This document shows positions 45,280 through 57,651 of a DNA stretch of 64,000 bases, one piece after another; positions within the stretch are counted from its first letter, which is position 1; every line of letters starts with the position of its first letter. Source of the stretch: Hemileia vastatrix. Lineage: Eukaryota > Basidiomycota > Pucciniomycetes > Pucciniales > Zaghouaniaceae. The stretch spans positions 15,161,001-15,225,000 of the forward strand of contig JASXTE010000001.1 in NCBI GenBank assembly GCA_030280995.1. Direction: 5' to 3'. The position numbers and the translations under genes are program-made. The notes beneath the pieces were generated by a model that was given only the letters and a program-made list of their open reading frames with translations, did no database searches and was not told the DNA's origin.

Positions 45280-45280
<1 letters not shown>

Positions 45281-45314
<34 letters not shown>
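45281..45314. repeat. 34-base poly(A) tract upstream of the secreted-protein gene
   Basis: A pure run of 34 A on the plus strand, ending (as poly-T on the coding strand) 51 bases before the ATG at 45229. Long poly(dA:dT) tracts in fungal promoters disfavour nucleosomes. It could also be a retroposed tail or assembly-length-variable homopolymer. Confidence 0.8.
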
Positions 45315-45315
<1 letters not shown>

Positions 45316-46474
45316 AACAACAGTAAACTAAAGTTTTAAAAGGTTTTAATATAATAACGTACTTTTATAGGATATTGGCTTAAATATTGAAGTCTTGAAA
45401 CAGTATGATGAAGGTAATTTATATCATTTTCCATCAGCAACTCGAGCTCATTATAAATGGCCATATATTTTTCATTCCCTTTTGAGAAACGTTTCATGAG
45501 ATCCACCAGCCCAGCATTTTCAGGAGTGGTAAAAAATCAGCGGAGTGCCTATTCTTGAACGTCACAGCAGATGAAGTATGTTGTAAAACCTATCCAGATT
45601 AATTATATTGAAGATAGATGGCGCAAAAACGCAAAAGAATCTTGGAAAAAATATGTGAGTTGGTGTATAATATTTACGCTCTTAGTGTAAGGCAACGTAA
45701 TTTGTTAGCTGTGGTTCAAGGTAGTCAATTTGTACAGCCGACGCACCATTACCTGAAATTGATTTGAGCCAAAAAATAAAATAAAATAAAATGAAATAAT
45801 AATAAAATAAAAACATTGTTTCCCTTGGATATCATGCTTTTTTTTTTTTTTTGGTCTGAATTCGACTCATTAACCAAAAGTAGCTATTTTTTGAGCAAAA
45901 AAATTGCAAGTGAGTGTGCGTCTATTGTATATAAGTATTCAAAAAAGCCAATTCAATCTATCAACCGCCCAGTTAGCCAATATATTAAACTTCTTCAAAA
46001 TTTTTAGAATATCTATTGCATCTATTGTCTCACTTTTTTAAACCATCTTTTCATTCTTCACCATGAGAGTAACATACGGAGGTCAATGCAGGACCAAACT
46101 CCGCCACTAGGGGGAAAAAAAATCACGCGATTTTTTCAGAAACAACAAAAAAAGATATCATTTTTAAGAAACATTACTTTATAAAGAAGAAAAAGACAGT
46201 ATCAAGCAATTTATAAATTTCATTGAGAAAGAAGAATGAAATTTTCTAAGATGTGTCACATCCTGTTTTTATGCAACTGGACAAAAAGTGACTTGAATCA
46301 ATGGCATCTGTGAATTGAATAAATGAGTATCATTTTTAGAAAGGTCCTAGTGAAAAGAAAAAAATGGAGAATGTATCGACAGATTTTGTGAAAAGCAGGC
46401 ACATGCAGACAAGAACAGGAAGACATAATCGAAGCAGTTTTTTATTTTCAACTTGAAGTGATTGTATGGTCATT
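45315..46474. other. Upstream region of the secreted-protein gene
   Basis: No gene recognised. Contains a short AAATAAAATA-rich patch (45770-45810) and a T15 run near 45838. Expected to hold the promoter of the gene at 44759-45229. Confidence 0.4.
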
Positions 46475-46688
46475 CACCGCAAAAAATCAAGTGGCACCTG
46501 CTAGCAGGTGCCTATCCCTATATTCAGTTTTGATTTAAGAGTAAATTTGATTTGATATTGCGCGAGCTAGTGTGCTAATTGTTCAGTGCGCAGTCTTTCC
46601 AAAAGAATTACAGCTGAGTTGAGATTGAGTCAATTCAAAGATAGGGATTGGCACCTGCTATCAGGTGCCCATGTTTTTTTTTCTGGTG
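46475..46688. mobile_element. MITE, CACC(A/G)-AAAAAA family, copy 1
   Basis: 214 bp. Ends CACCGCAAAAAATCAAGTGG and ATGTTTTTTTTTCTGGTG, with inner inverted blocks GGCACCTGCTAGCAGGTGCC and GGCACCTGCTATCAGGTGCC, each a hairpin by itself. Flanked by ATT (46472-46474, 46689-46691). Two more copies at 48702 and 49530. Confidence 0.85.
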
Positions 46689-46691
46689 ATT

Positions 46692-48701
46692 GTAACCCAA
46701 ATTAACTGATTGTGCTCACAGGGCCATTACCGGAAACGAAAAAGTACTAGAATTCTGGGCACAGTTTCATTCCTCCAACTCTCCCGCTGTTTATTTTTTT
46801 AATAAAACAAGCGACAAAACAAAATCTTGAATAAAAATAAAAAGCTGATGAAAAAATATGCTAAGTAAAAGCTACAAGAAAAAGTAAATTTAAACCCTGA
46901 AAACCTATCAAGAAAAAAATTATAAATACTACAGTTTTTTAATTGAAAAAGGTAGGAAAAATTATAGAAATCTTTAACCAGGTGATAAAATATTTATAAA
47001 TGTCTTCATTTTTTTTTGTTTTAGTTAATTTTATGATTGGAGGTCAATTTAAATCACCTTCAGATTATGAGATGAGTTATTTTAAATAATCATATTCCTA
47101 TGATATCATGTGGAAGTAACATATATGGTTTAAAGAGTCGCTCACCTTTTTTCGTAACATAATTGTCTTATGCCTCAGGATTTTGGTAAAACTGAACACT
47201 CATTTAGGCAAAGTTTAAGTGAAATTAAAATGTATATAAATGTTTTGAAGAAATTTATCAAGCTAAAGTTATTGCTAAACGTTCTGTATAGAGATTTTGT
47301 GATGGATATGTTGGTGGCAAGGATGAACTTGACCTTTTTGACATGGAAAAACGAGTTGGACGTCATTCTAAACCTAAATGTTTAGAGAAAATTTGAAAAT
47401 AGTTTGATAGATTTGCATTATATCATACTAGAGGAACTTAGGTTTCACTGAACACCTCTCAGCAAATGGAGTAACTTGAGAAGCTTTTTCTAAGAACATG
47501 GATAATTGCTTTCAAATCTTGAGTGAGTTGAGATCAATTTTTGACACTTTTTTAACTTATGAGAAGTGTTTCCACACCAGCTCTCATTAACATCCCAATC
47601 TGACATGATAATAAGAATAAAATAGCCAGCCTGTACCCATATTAACAATGTTGCTCACTTTGATTAGAGGTGCCCTTGTCTTGTCATCCGATTTGCTTGT
47701 ATAATACTCAATTAAAATTAAGAAAGAGAGCTTCATCTCACTAGTGAAATTTATTAAAAATTGGTCCAATTTAGTGTAGCACTCAAAAATACAATCAAAT
47801 ACACACCAAAAAAAAAAAAAAAAAAAGATCACCAAAAGGAAAGTCTTTCACTTTTTTCTGCCTATATCCTTCTAAAAATTATTCTCCACTTTTTCTGTAA
47901 CTGAGTTGCATAAATCTTCACTCTGCCACCTAACCAACACATGATGAACTGTGAGTAATTATTGGGCAACTCCTTCTTAGCTCAGCACCTCAACAGTATC
48001 CAATTACTCCACAATTACCCCTACACCCAATATCATGGAACTACTATAACCCAAACATCCCAGAATCACTTGTCATCATATATACCATGAGTAGGCACAG
48101 GGACATGATAGACTCACTGCTGATTATCTTGCTCAAAATTCCGAGTATACAGAGACCATGTTCTTCAAAGGCACTTTCAAATACATTCCCAGTTTATTTT
48201 TTCAGCTTGCAAATAATTCACAATTGAACCACTGCTACTGGATTCAAAAACAAGACTGTTACAGGGTATGAGGACTTTCAAATTCCCAAGAACTTACGGC
48301 AGCACTACACCAGTGGCCTATGACACTGCAGGTGACACTCAAGACAAAAATTCATTCACATAGGAGGTATCACTACAATAAATTTTCTCAAAATATTTGT
48401 ATTACATATCATAGAACTATATAGCACAGAGTACATTTGTCTTCCCAAAACTGACGAGCTTGAGAATATGCTGAAGTAAAATGAAAAAGTGTGGCTTCAT
48501 TGGCTGTAAAAGGAGTCTGTATTCCATGATTCAGGAAAGGAAAACCCACCCTTCAGAATAGGCAGGACAATACCAAGACAGAGAGGGAACAACTACTTTA
48601 GTTCTAGAAGCAGTTGCTTCTGAAAATTTGTGCATTTGACATGCATTATTTGGGACATTAGGGGAGTTAAATGATGTCAACATATTAAACAGGAGCCCTC
48701 T
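46692..48701. other. Non-coding AT-rich spacer
   Basis: No credible gene over 2 kb; the longest frames (47170-47385 and its antisense) have no landmarks. Contains an A-run near 47807-47826. May contain decayed repeats not visible by eye. Confidence 0.4.
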
Positions 48702-48920
48702 CACCAGAAAAGAAAATTTGGGAATCTAATAACAGATTCCAATCTCTATCTTTGATTTGATTTGATTCAGGTTCATCTATAACTCTTCTGGGAAGACCAT
48801 GCATTGAAATCTGAGAATTCCAGTTTGTGTGGCATCAAGTCTGTGAGTGACTCTTGAATCAAAAATGGTTTAAGGGATTGACACCTGTTAGCAGGTTCCA
48901 AAAACTTTTTTTTTGTGGTG
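48702..48920. mobile_element. MITE, CACC(A/G)-AAAAAA family, copy 2
   Basis: 219 bp, the most decayed copy. It begins CACCAGAAAAGAAAATTTGG and ends TTTTTTTTTGTGGTG, with inner hairpin blocks weakened (GGAATCTAATAACAGATTCC; ACACCTGTTAGCAGGTTCC). Flanks TCT and TCG differ by one base, consistent with age. Confidence 0.75.
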
Positions 48921-48923
48921 TCG

Positions 48924-49264
48924 GTTTAATAATTTCCTCTCTGGTGAGCTTTCTCATTTTTTATATTACATTTATATCTTACAAACAAATCTAAATTTAA
49001 AATAGGGAGTGAAGATGAAGTTCATTTTTCAATCAATGGTCAAGACTACAAGCATGTGTACTATTTGGTTGATAGGATATATCCCACTTGGCTTGTATTT
49101 TTCAAGCCTCTGTCTTATGCATAGTAAAAAGCTTGAAGGCTCTTTCAAGAGCTTTAAAAAGTCTGTCAAAAGGACATTGAGTGAATTTTTGTTCTTCTTT
49201 AGTGGAAGGGCTCAATTATTTCTCAACCCTTCCAGTTGTGCAGAGGGGGAAAAAATGACAACCC
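48924..49264. other. Short spacer, no gene seen
   Basis: 341 bp. A frame at 49009-49269 has a hydrophobic start but no match that I recognise and runs into transposon G, so it is probably chance. Confidence 0.4.
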
Positions 49265-49529
49265 AATAGGGGGTGTCAGTTCTGGCAAATCTGAACTTAA
49301 ATTTTGAAAAGAATTCACTTATTCCAAAAATGGGTGTCAGTTATGACCTCAAATCAGCACTTTTTTCCTGATTTTTCTTTGCAACCACATTTTGGCCACA
49401 ACATTTCTGTCACATGTGATGCACTGACCCACCTCCCCTCATCTGACTTCATTTGTTTCTCCTCCCTCCATATTTTAAATTATACATTTTCCCCTATCAC
49501 ATAATTTTTCATTAAATCACTCTCCTTAT

Positions 49530-49742
49530 CACCAGAAAAAAAACATGGGCACCTGAAAGCAGGTGTTAATCTCTATCTTTGGCTTAACTCAATTTCAGCT
49601 CAACTGTAATTCTTCTGCAAAGACTGTGCACTGAAAAATGAGCACAGTATCTTGTGCAACATCAAATAAAATTTACTCTTAAATCAAAACTGAATATAGG
49701 GATAGGAACCTGCTAGCAGGTTCCACTTAATTTTTTGTGGTG
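49530..49742. mobile_element. MITE, CACC(A/G)-AAAAAA family, copy 3
   Basis: 213 bp, flanked by TAT (49527-49529, 49743-49745). Ends CACCAGAAAAAAAACATGGG and TTAATTTTTTGTGGTG, with the inner blocks GCACCTGAAAGCAGGTG and GGAACCTGCTAGCAGGTTCC. It is nested in element G, so it moved later than G. Confidence 0.85.
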
Positions 49743-49759
49743 TATGTCTCAAAAAACTA

Positions 49760-50480
49760 ATATTACCTTATTTTTCAGTCTCTAATATCCCTCAAATCCT
49801 ATTTTGGAAAATTTTGGTGTTTTTTGGCCTTAAATAGAAATTTTTGGCAATTTAACATTTATTGGCATATTTTTCAGGTGTTTATTGGTGTATTTTTCAG
49901 GACCTTTTAAGGTATTTTTTCAGTTGTTTTTCAATATCATTAAAAGGAGTTTTTTGAAATATTTTGCAAGTGTTTTTTTCTATTTTTTTCAGGATTTTAT
50001 TGGCATATTTTGTAGAATTTTACAGTTGTTTTTTTCTATTGTTCACAAGCTTTCATTGGTATATTTTTAAGGTATTTTTCAGGAACTTTTGCAGTTGTTT
50101 TTTACTTTTTTTACAGGATTTCATTAGTGTTTTTTCAGGTTTTTTTCTTTTGTTTTCAGGAATTTTTTTCTATTTTTACAGGCATTTATTGGAATATTTT
50201 TAAAGCATTTCACAGGCATTTTTTAAGGTGTAAATTGATGTACTTTTCAGGAATTTTTGAGGCGTTTTTATAAAATTTTTGCTTGAATGTTTCATTATTT
50301 TTTACAGGAGTTTTTTGGCATATTTTTCATGCATTTTTCAGGAATGTTTGAAGGCACTCTTGGTGAATTTTTAAGGCATTTTCAAAAATTTTGGGGGCAT
50401 TTTTTTGGTGTTTTTTGGTGGCATTTTTTGTTATCATTCAGCAGTGTGGAATTTTGGCAATTTTTGGAGCATGTTACGGG
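49760..50480 (+). repeat. T-rich degenerate minisatellite in element G
   Basis: About 700 bp of loosely repeated units (25-45 bp) built on TTTTTCAGG, TTTATTGG(C/T)ATATTTTT and TTTTTGGCA. The consensus keeps a polypyrimidine-CAG pattern. It is absent from copies A, B and I. Confidence 0.65.
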
Positions 50481-52239
50481 TTTTTAGTTCTGGAAAATTT
50501 GCATGTCATTGATACAAATTCATTGTTCATTCTTTATGCATTTCATTTGCTTCATATTAAAATTCCCCAAACTTCAACTTTTCTCTTTCTCAATTTATTT
50601 TTTCCTATCTTTCCATAAAAGTAAGTGTTAAATCCTTTTTATTTTTCATGAATATCTGATATATCTTAATTTTTATAAATAATTCACACTCAAGTATATG
50701 TAGGACCCTTACCTGGATAATGGTGGACTTATTTACCTCCATGTTGCTGTCATTTTCACTATCAATTTTCAAATATTTGTGCAGTTTTGAAAAAAAAGTC
50801 TGAATTAGGGTTATTTTTATTTAAATCCCATGTCTTTTTAGCAGAAGACTCTCCTGAAGCCTATCATTCATTTTCCACAAATGGATTTGAGTTTGGTTCA
50901 GTGGTTTCAGTGATTTTGACCTTTTAAGTTAAGTCTTTTTTGGCATTGCTCTTACATAATTAGAGAATAGGGCTTCTGAATTGCTTATCTGATGATTTTC
51001 TAAGTTTTTAGCTTTCATTCAAGTACCTGAGAGTTAGATTTGGATTAGTGTTTGAGACTTCTTCACTGATTTTTTTCACAAAAATTAAATCAATCTTTTC
51101 TCAACATTTCTCTACTAGGTCTCATTTTCTATTAATAATTAATACTCCAATCTATATAGGATACTTCCCTTGACAACGGCGAGCCTATTGAACCCCTATT
51201 GTTTTCATTTTTCATATGACTTCTCAGATTTTACTGAAATTTTGGAAAAAGAGTTAGAATTAAGTTCAGGTTTATTCAAATATCATTTTATTTTAACTGA
51301 TGGTTCTCCTAAAGCCTAAATTTCACATCCCATAAACAGATTTAAATTTGGTTTAGTGGTTGCAGAGATATTGGCCTTTAAAGTTGAGTCTTTTTTTTGC
51401 ACTATTTTACTTTTTTTGCTTTGATATTACATAATTAAAAAATAAAGCTTCTGAAATTTTTATATCATGATAATTTTCATATTAGTAACAGTCAATTCAC
51501 AATTCTGAAGAAAATCTCAATTTTACTAATTCCATTGTAACTCTTGGGGAATTTTAAGATTTATTTTGATGCAATTTTGGCATCTTTTTGGCTTGTATTT
51601 TTTTGTGTTTATCATTGTTGGATTAAGTTAAAATAAGTGAGTATTCTATTTCAATAAATTTTACATGCAAAGTAGGAGTTCAAAGAAAGGTTTTCATTTT
51701 TCTCTTTTAATGTTGTAATTTAGTGTATAAAAGTCATTTATCTACTTCAATACTTGAGGTTTTAGACCCTTGAATCATGCTACTGTGGTATCATGTCTAC
51801 ATTAATTTGTGACATATTTTCTTGAATTTATTTGTGATTCACATTAAATTTCTTGAAGTCTATTAATTCATCTTTGTGTCTTGCTCCAAATGACTTGTTT
51901 ATTGTTGATTTATGCATTTTAATTAAAATTTGCAATCTGGATCCCCTACTAGGATAAAATGCAGGGACAGGTATTTCCATTTTTTGTGAATGGATAATTT
52001 AAGAAAAGAAGTTAAAAAAGGAAAATTTTTGTATTTTAGACTTATAAATTTGAAAGAAATATAAATTTTACATTAGAAAAATAGAAATTTTCATGCTTAC
52101 ATGGATGTATTTTAGATTAAAAACATGAACTCAACTATGTACCAGATTTTTATGGTACATAATTACATTTAAAAAACATGACCAAGTAATGAAAAATGTT
52201 TTTACGTAAAACATATCTGGTGAAAAAAAAGAAATGTCA

Positions 52240-52888
52240 CTCCTTAAAATAGAAAAAAAGTTCAAATCTCATTTTGATCAAAGTGATTTTTTACACCTTG
52301 AGAAGGGATCTGACTCAGTGGTATAGTTGTACTATTAAAAAAGCCAATACATCCCATGAAATCTTTTACTTGAATAACCTGAGATTATTCAATTTTCTCT
52401 TCTTTGGTTGATCAAGAAATAAATTGGGAACATAAGGAAAGAATAGCATTGATGCTTTATTTGGTATAGCTATTAATTGAACCATAACATTAATCAAAGA
52501 CATTTTACAAATGTTTCAAGACAGCTCCATTACCATTGGATCTTAAAAAATATATTGTGATGGCCAATTGAATTGAAGGATCATGTTTTTTCTCTTGAAA
52601 ATTTTTGAAAAAAATTGGCTGATCATGAAGGAGCTTGACCAATTCAAGGAAAAATTCCTGGAAAGTCTTGACTACCTGTCTAAATGAGGGAAAGATAGGT
52701 TAAGAAGTGTCTGGATGGTGTACTTAGGGGTATGAAGTACTTGAGGCTTTTTGTGGAGAAGGTAGCATTTCCTGACCATTTTTGACAATAAAAAAATCTT
52801 CTTCAAGATCAGAATCCAAGAGGAGATCAAGAGCCATGAAACTTATTTCTTGAGGTAGTTTATCAAGATTTAAGAGTAAGGAAGGCAT
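52240..52888 (-). pseudogene. Harbinger-like transposase relic in element G
   Basis: Minus-strand remnant from MPSLL (52888) through FMALDLLLDSDLEEDFF, FRQVVKTFQEFFLELVKLL, QPIFFKNFQEKKHDPSIQLAI to VIQVKDFMGCIGFFNSTTIPLS. The catalytic first Asp motif GFVDGT has become GFFNST. Several stops and frameshifts. As in the other copies, homology ends shortly after the LS motif (about 52300), so the truncation is shared by this older relative. Confidence 0.65.
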
Positions 52889-53169
52889 GACTCTTATATG
52901 GTATAAAAATTTAAATGATGTAAAAAATTTTGATTTATAAAGTTTTATGCTGAAAAGTGCTGCATATGAATGGGATGACTCTGAAAAAGCAGTGAAATGG
53001 GACTTTATAGTGAAATCAGCGCTTTTGGTTGAGAAAGTGAAGATTTGAGTAAAATGAGTGACTTATTTCACTTTTGAAATCCACCAGTTTTAGGGCTAGT
53101 GTTTTTTTTTTGGAAAGTTGCACTTATCTAATTGCATATTTTCTAAAACTGAAACTCCCTAATGTCTAG

Positions 53170-53526
53170 TTGCTATTTTTCTCCCTGTGGTGGCATCTAG
53201 TGAAAATCCATAAAGTGATAAAGTCCAAAATAATCTTACATAATATGATTATAGAAATGATGCATCTGTATGATCTAATAAATGAACTGATGCTCCAGGA
53301 AAAATTAATTTTTTCAAATATAGTACAAGTTCATCTTGATCTGACTTTTATCTACACTGAAAGTCAATATTTCAAAATTAGTCATTGTTTGTATGAACCA
53401 GATGCACACTTCCAACTCATGGAATACCTAAAAGTCTTCCACTGGATGAGGAATGGTTTACAAAGTAGTTCATACATATCTTCTGTACTCACTCCCAAAT
53501 GTGTTATCATTATTTTCAAACTTTAA
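53170..53526 (+). pseudogene. Possible PIF-type transposase C-terminal relic
   Basis: A 118-residue frame containing VIKSKIILHNMIIEMMHLYDLINEL, which resembles the C-terminal (I/V)xxxCxxLHNMIIED signature of plant-type PIF transposases; the usual Cys is Ile here and the following acidic residues are partly lost. No other domain is visible upstream because element G ends at 53160. Confidence 0.4.
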
Positions 53527-54252
53527 TATTTTTAATATACATAGTGTGAGAACAGCACATAATTAAAAAACCTATGAAAAATTGTAGCCCCCATATTTTT
53601 AAAGTGTCAATATTCAGCTTCATTTCAGTTATTAACACTAATTTCTGCATCCATTTTCACATCTTTATGAAAAAGGAAAAAAAAATTAATAACATATCAA
53701 TACTTTTCAGAAAATTATGAAAGAGAATTTGAACTTTAATATTTATGTTCCAGGAAGGATGGAAAAGTAAGAATTAAGTCTCAATTTTGTAAATTAGAAG
53801 TTTTAAGTGCTATGATATTTCAACCCCTATAATATTTTATGTAGATAATATGAGTATAAACTTTTTCCTACATAAAATAATGTTTCCATATGTGGAACAT
53901 TCCTCAAAATGATTGGAAGAACTAATTACAAGCAATTTTACAAAAGGAGTAAAAAAACCACAGAGTAACCATATCAGGAGAGAAAAAATTAACTACTTTC
54001 AAATTGATATCATTCAAGTATTTTTTTTTAATTTTCATGATGTCCAGACCCATTTTAGTTTTCTCATCTCTGGTAGTTCATTGTTCAACTTCAAAAAAAA
54101 TATCGCAATCATCAGATAGCTGTTTACTACCAGAATTTTTCCTTCCAAGTCATTCCTTTCCTTTATAAGATTCAACTGTTACACCCACAGATTATTATCA
54201 ACTTTATCTTCACTTTTCAAATTCTCAGCCTTCTTGATACCATGAGGTCTGA

Positions 54253-54456
54253 TTATGTCACTTGCATATGTAGAGTGTTATGATTGTGAGGATGGTGTTC
54301 ATCAAGGTGACTTTTATTTTTATACCTGATTATTCTTTGTGTCAAATCACCATTCCATATGGGGACATAGTACAAAAATTTCCAAGCATCATCAAGTTTT
54401 AATTGATGGCCCTTCATTTTTTTGGAGTATCTTTCATGTGATATTTGAAGCCACAT
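54253..54456 (-). pseudogene. Possible trihelix/NAM-associated relic
   Basis: A short frame with KLDDAWKFLYYVPIW, resembling the core W...L...P-W of the DNA-binding partner proteins of PIF-like transposons. Together with 53170-53526 it may mark a further decayed transposon. Based on one motif only. Confidence 0.3.
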
Positions 54457-54479
54457 TGTTGGATTAGTGCCACTTAGAG

Positions 54480-55816
54480 GTAAATTTTACAGAGAGTTGT
54501 AGATAGCTGAAGAAATTGGAGATGAAGTATTTATATAGCACCATCTATGGAATTTGTTTAAGTAAGACTCAAGAAAATAAAAACAAGAGTATGAATATAA
54601 CTCACCTGAATCAGATTTAATTAGAATCACAAGTAAGTGAAGAATTATAGAAGTTGAAGTCTTCTGTTACTGAAGCATAGAAGACTTCTCCAGTTAAATT
54701 AGCACTGAAGATTAGTCTTTGGCTAATGAGTTACCAAGAATTGACTAGTTGAATGTCTTTTGAAAATGTCCAGTTTTTTTTGTTTGTTGCTTCCTTGAGT
54801 TTAATTCAGTGGTAGTGATTGGACCAGGGGTTATTATTATGGGTGATGAAAGTTGGGAAGAAAATAATCAAGGAGTATAAATTTCAGAAATGAAAGTAAA
54901 AGTTGAAAGCTAATGTGGAAAAATCAATGAGGGGTATTAAAATCAGATTCTTAATATTCTGAAGACTGATGGCTGATATGGGAATAAGCTAGGGCTGAGC
55001 CTGAATATGACAATGGCAATGAGAATGTGGAAGGTGATGTGTTGGTGAATTAATGTTGGAAAAGAAAGAGATTTGAATAGAGGATGTTCATAAAACATTA
55101 TTTATGGTTGATCTTTGCTGAATTTGATTAGAAAGAGATAAAAATAGCTTGTTGAGTGCATGACATTTCAATAAAATAAAAATTTCAAATTTCCTCAATT
55201 GCTCTCATAATACAATATTTGAATAATAATTCAAGTTATGGGAGCACTCTAAATGCAGATAGTTGGAGATTTGTCATTGTGGGCCTGATCAGAAATTGAA
55301 TTCAGAAAAAAGTGAGGAATGTAAATATTGTTTTGTGTCATGGGTTGCCCACTATTTCATGGTCTGATAAAGTTATTATGCCTTAATGTGATTCAATAAA
55401 TATATTAGTTAATTTTCTGAAAATGAAACAGAAAAGATGATATGAATGTTTCCACACCTTGATGCAATCCAATAAATACATAAAAAAAATTGGAACAAGT
55501 TTTACTTGATAATCATCTGTAATTGTGGAAACTGTAGTAGTCAAATTATCCATAACACCCATAACATATTTGGTCTCATTATCATGAATAAGGTGAGCTT
55601 CTAAATATAATTTCATTTTGAGTTTATGAATATTTCAATCCTAATTGTATTATTATCACTGAAGAGACCTATTCAGTCAAACATTTGATTTTTTTTTTTT
55701 TACCCTATAAGGACTTTAGTTAATACAAGTTCTTAGTGAAGCAATGTTTTACTTTGTGTTATGCTAAGTATACGCAGTTCTTGTGTTTAAGAAGAATTTC
55801 AATTTTTTCTTGAACA

Positions 55817-55876
<60 letters not shown>

Positions 55877-57651
55877 TCATAAGTTGAGATTTATGTCTTC
55901 TACATGAATGATGTTTTCAGCACTTGAAATTGGATTGAGCTGATGTAGAAAATCCTATAGTATTAGCTATAGGCTTTACCAAGGGAGTTAAGAAAAAACT
56001 TGAGAGAAAAACCCCTGTCCTTTTGAGAAATATCATGTAAGATTAGTTCACTACAGAAAATTGAAGACTGTTACAATACCCCTTTCAACACACCTCTTGT
56101 CAACCAGGCTATCTCAGGAGCCCAGCAAATTGTTATAATAATTCATTGGGATCATTTAAGGGAATAAAATTATGTATTTTATGTAGTTACAATAAAATAT
56201 TTTATTGGATAATAAAATTAAATAAATACTTTATGAATAAGTAAAATAATGATTATATTTATTTTTATTATTAAGTAAATTTTTATTACATAAAAAATAT
56301 TATATTCTATAAAATCATGGCACATTTTTATGTATTAAATATTTCTAAAAATTAATAAATTAATTATTATATTATAAGTTTAATAATATTTAACTTATAA
56401 TGTAATTACAAATTAATTAATAAAATTTATATACTAAGTACAATTTATCATATATTATTATCCATAAATATTGGGCACTTTTTTGACCCTTAATTGTGCC
56501 AATAAAATTACTAAATAACCCAAAACAATTATTTAATATAATAATATCTAAATTCTCACTTTAAATTAGTAATATGATTATATTAATTATTTGTTTCAAT
56601 TCAGTCATTTATTAAATATTTAATATGGTTAAAACAATTAATTAATTTCTCTTCATAACTTATTAAAATTGATTACATAACTTTTGGTGTGAAAATAAAT
56701 TTATTTGTTTTAATTAAACCATTTACATCTTAATTATAATACTGGTTTAGGATGTTTTTTTCTCACAGTTCTCATGGTCTTATATTCATTTAGTTACTCA
56801 TATTATTAGTTACTTGTTTTGGAACTTTATGGTGGGAAAATTATTTACTTATTCACAGGTTTAATTTGTTGTTTCAATTTTTCTCTTAAATTGTATAATT
56901 AATTTCTTTTAATATTTTTTGTTTCACACTAAAACTATTTTTGTATATACAATTGGAGCACTTCAGATGTTTCCTTGCCTATAAAAGGGCCTTGGAATTC
57001 CCCTTTTGCACCCATCACTTACATTACAAATATTTTAAATACTTACAAACCATTATTTTTTATTTCTATTAGTATTACAAAATCTAGTATAAATATTCAA
57101 TAAATAATTTAAGGTTGCTCTTAGTCTATTAATAATAACTATTGTTAGCCACACAGAGAAGAATTCACTTATTCAATTAAATATTTATAAATAAATCAAA
57201 TCTCACTGTTGTGTCAATTCTCAGTACTTGTCATTGCATTTCTCCTCTTTAATTTAATTATTTTTATAATTTCTATTGCATTTTTTTTACTATCTTACTA
57301 CCCTTTGTAACTCTGCCTTTATTTCTTCCTTCTCCTCTTAATTTTTTCCCTTCTTTTTCTTCTTCTTCTAGACAACCCACCAACACCTCTTGACTACTTA
57401 ACAAGTCAAGAAAGTAGGCCAGATAGACTACAAACCAAACCAAAGCTGAAATGTAGAGAAAATCCACATCAGCAACCAGAGACACAGTGCACTTGTTTCA
57501 AAAAAAAACAGCAATAATACTTGATGCAGTTTGAAAAGCTACACCAGAGAAACAAGTTACAATAGTATAGATCAAATGAAGAACTAACCTTGCAACAAAC
57601 ACAGCCAATTGTGGCCAAAAACAGTGAAAACAGAGTAAGAAACACTGACTT
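54480..57651. other. Long AT-rich gene-free region
   Basis: No credible gene in 3.2 kb. 56100-57270 is extremely AT-rich with many TAATTA/TTAATAAA motifs. A TATA-like CCTATAAAAGGGCC at 56978-56991 with a pyrimidine-rich CCCCTTTTGCACCCATC downstream looks like an LTR or gene promoter, but nothing open follows. Confidence 0.4.
55817..55874. repeat. TAA/ATT trinucleotide microsatellite
   Basis: About 19 uninterrupted ATT repeats. Useful as a length marker; no coding role. Confidence 0.95.

Larger units (their letters stand above)
49268..53160 (+). mobile_element. Old PIF/Harbinger-like element G
   Basis: Ends AGGGGGTGTCAGTTCTGG and (decayed) TGAAACTCCCT, with AAT on both sides (49265-49267, 53161-53163). 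3893 bp including a MITE. The leader has the family-1 landmarks (TTTATGCATTTCATTTGC near 50535; the TTAGGGTTATTTTTATT...GGTTCAGTGGTT units near 50805-50920 and 51260-51400) and a minus-strand transposase relic is near the right end. No oxygenase sequence is recognisable where A, B and I carry it; 51480-52220 is unassigned. Confidence 0.8.

Noticed and set aside
45092..45331. Plus-strand frame ending in a poly-lysine run
   Set aside because: Antisense to the secreted-protein gene, and the lysines are the 34-base poly(A) tract.
47170..47385. Small frame in the spacer after the secreted-protein gene
   Set aside because: No start context, motif or conserved neighbour; a similar-sized frame on the other strand covers the same bases.
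49760..50480. T-rich repeat considered as a CRISPR-like or regulatory array
   Set aside because: Units are degenerate and unevenly spaced with no unique spacers; eukaryotic context.
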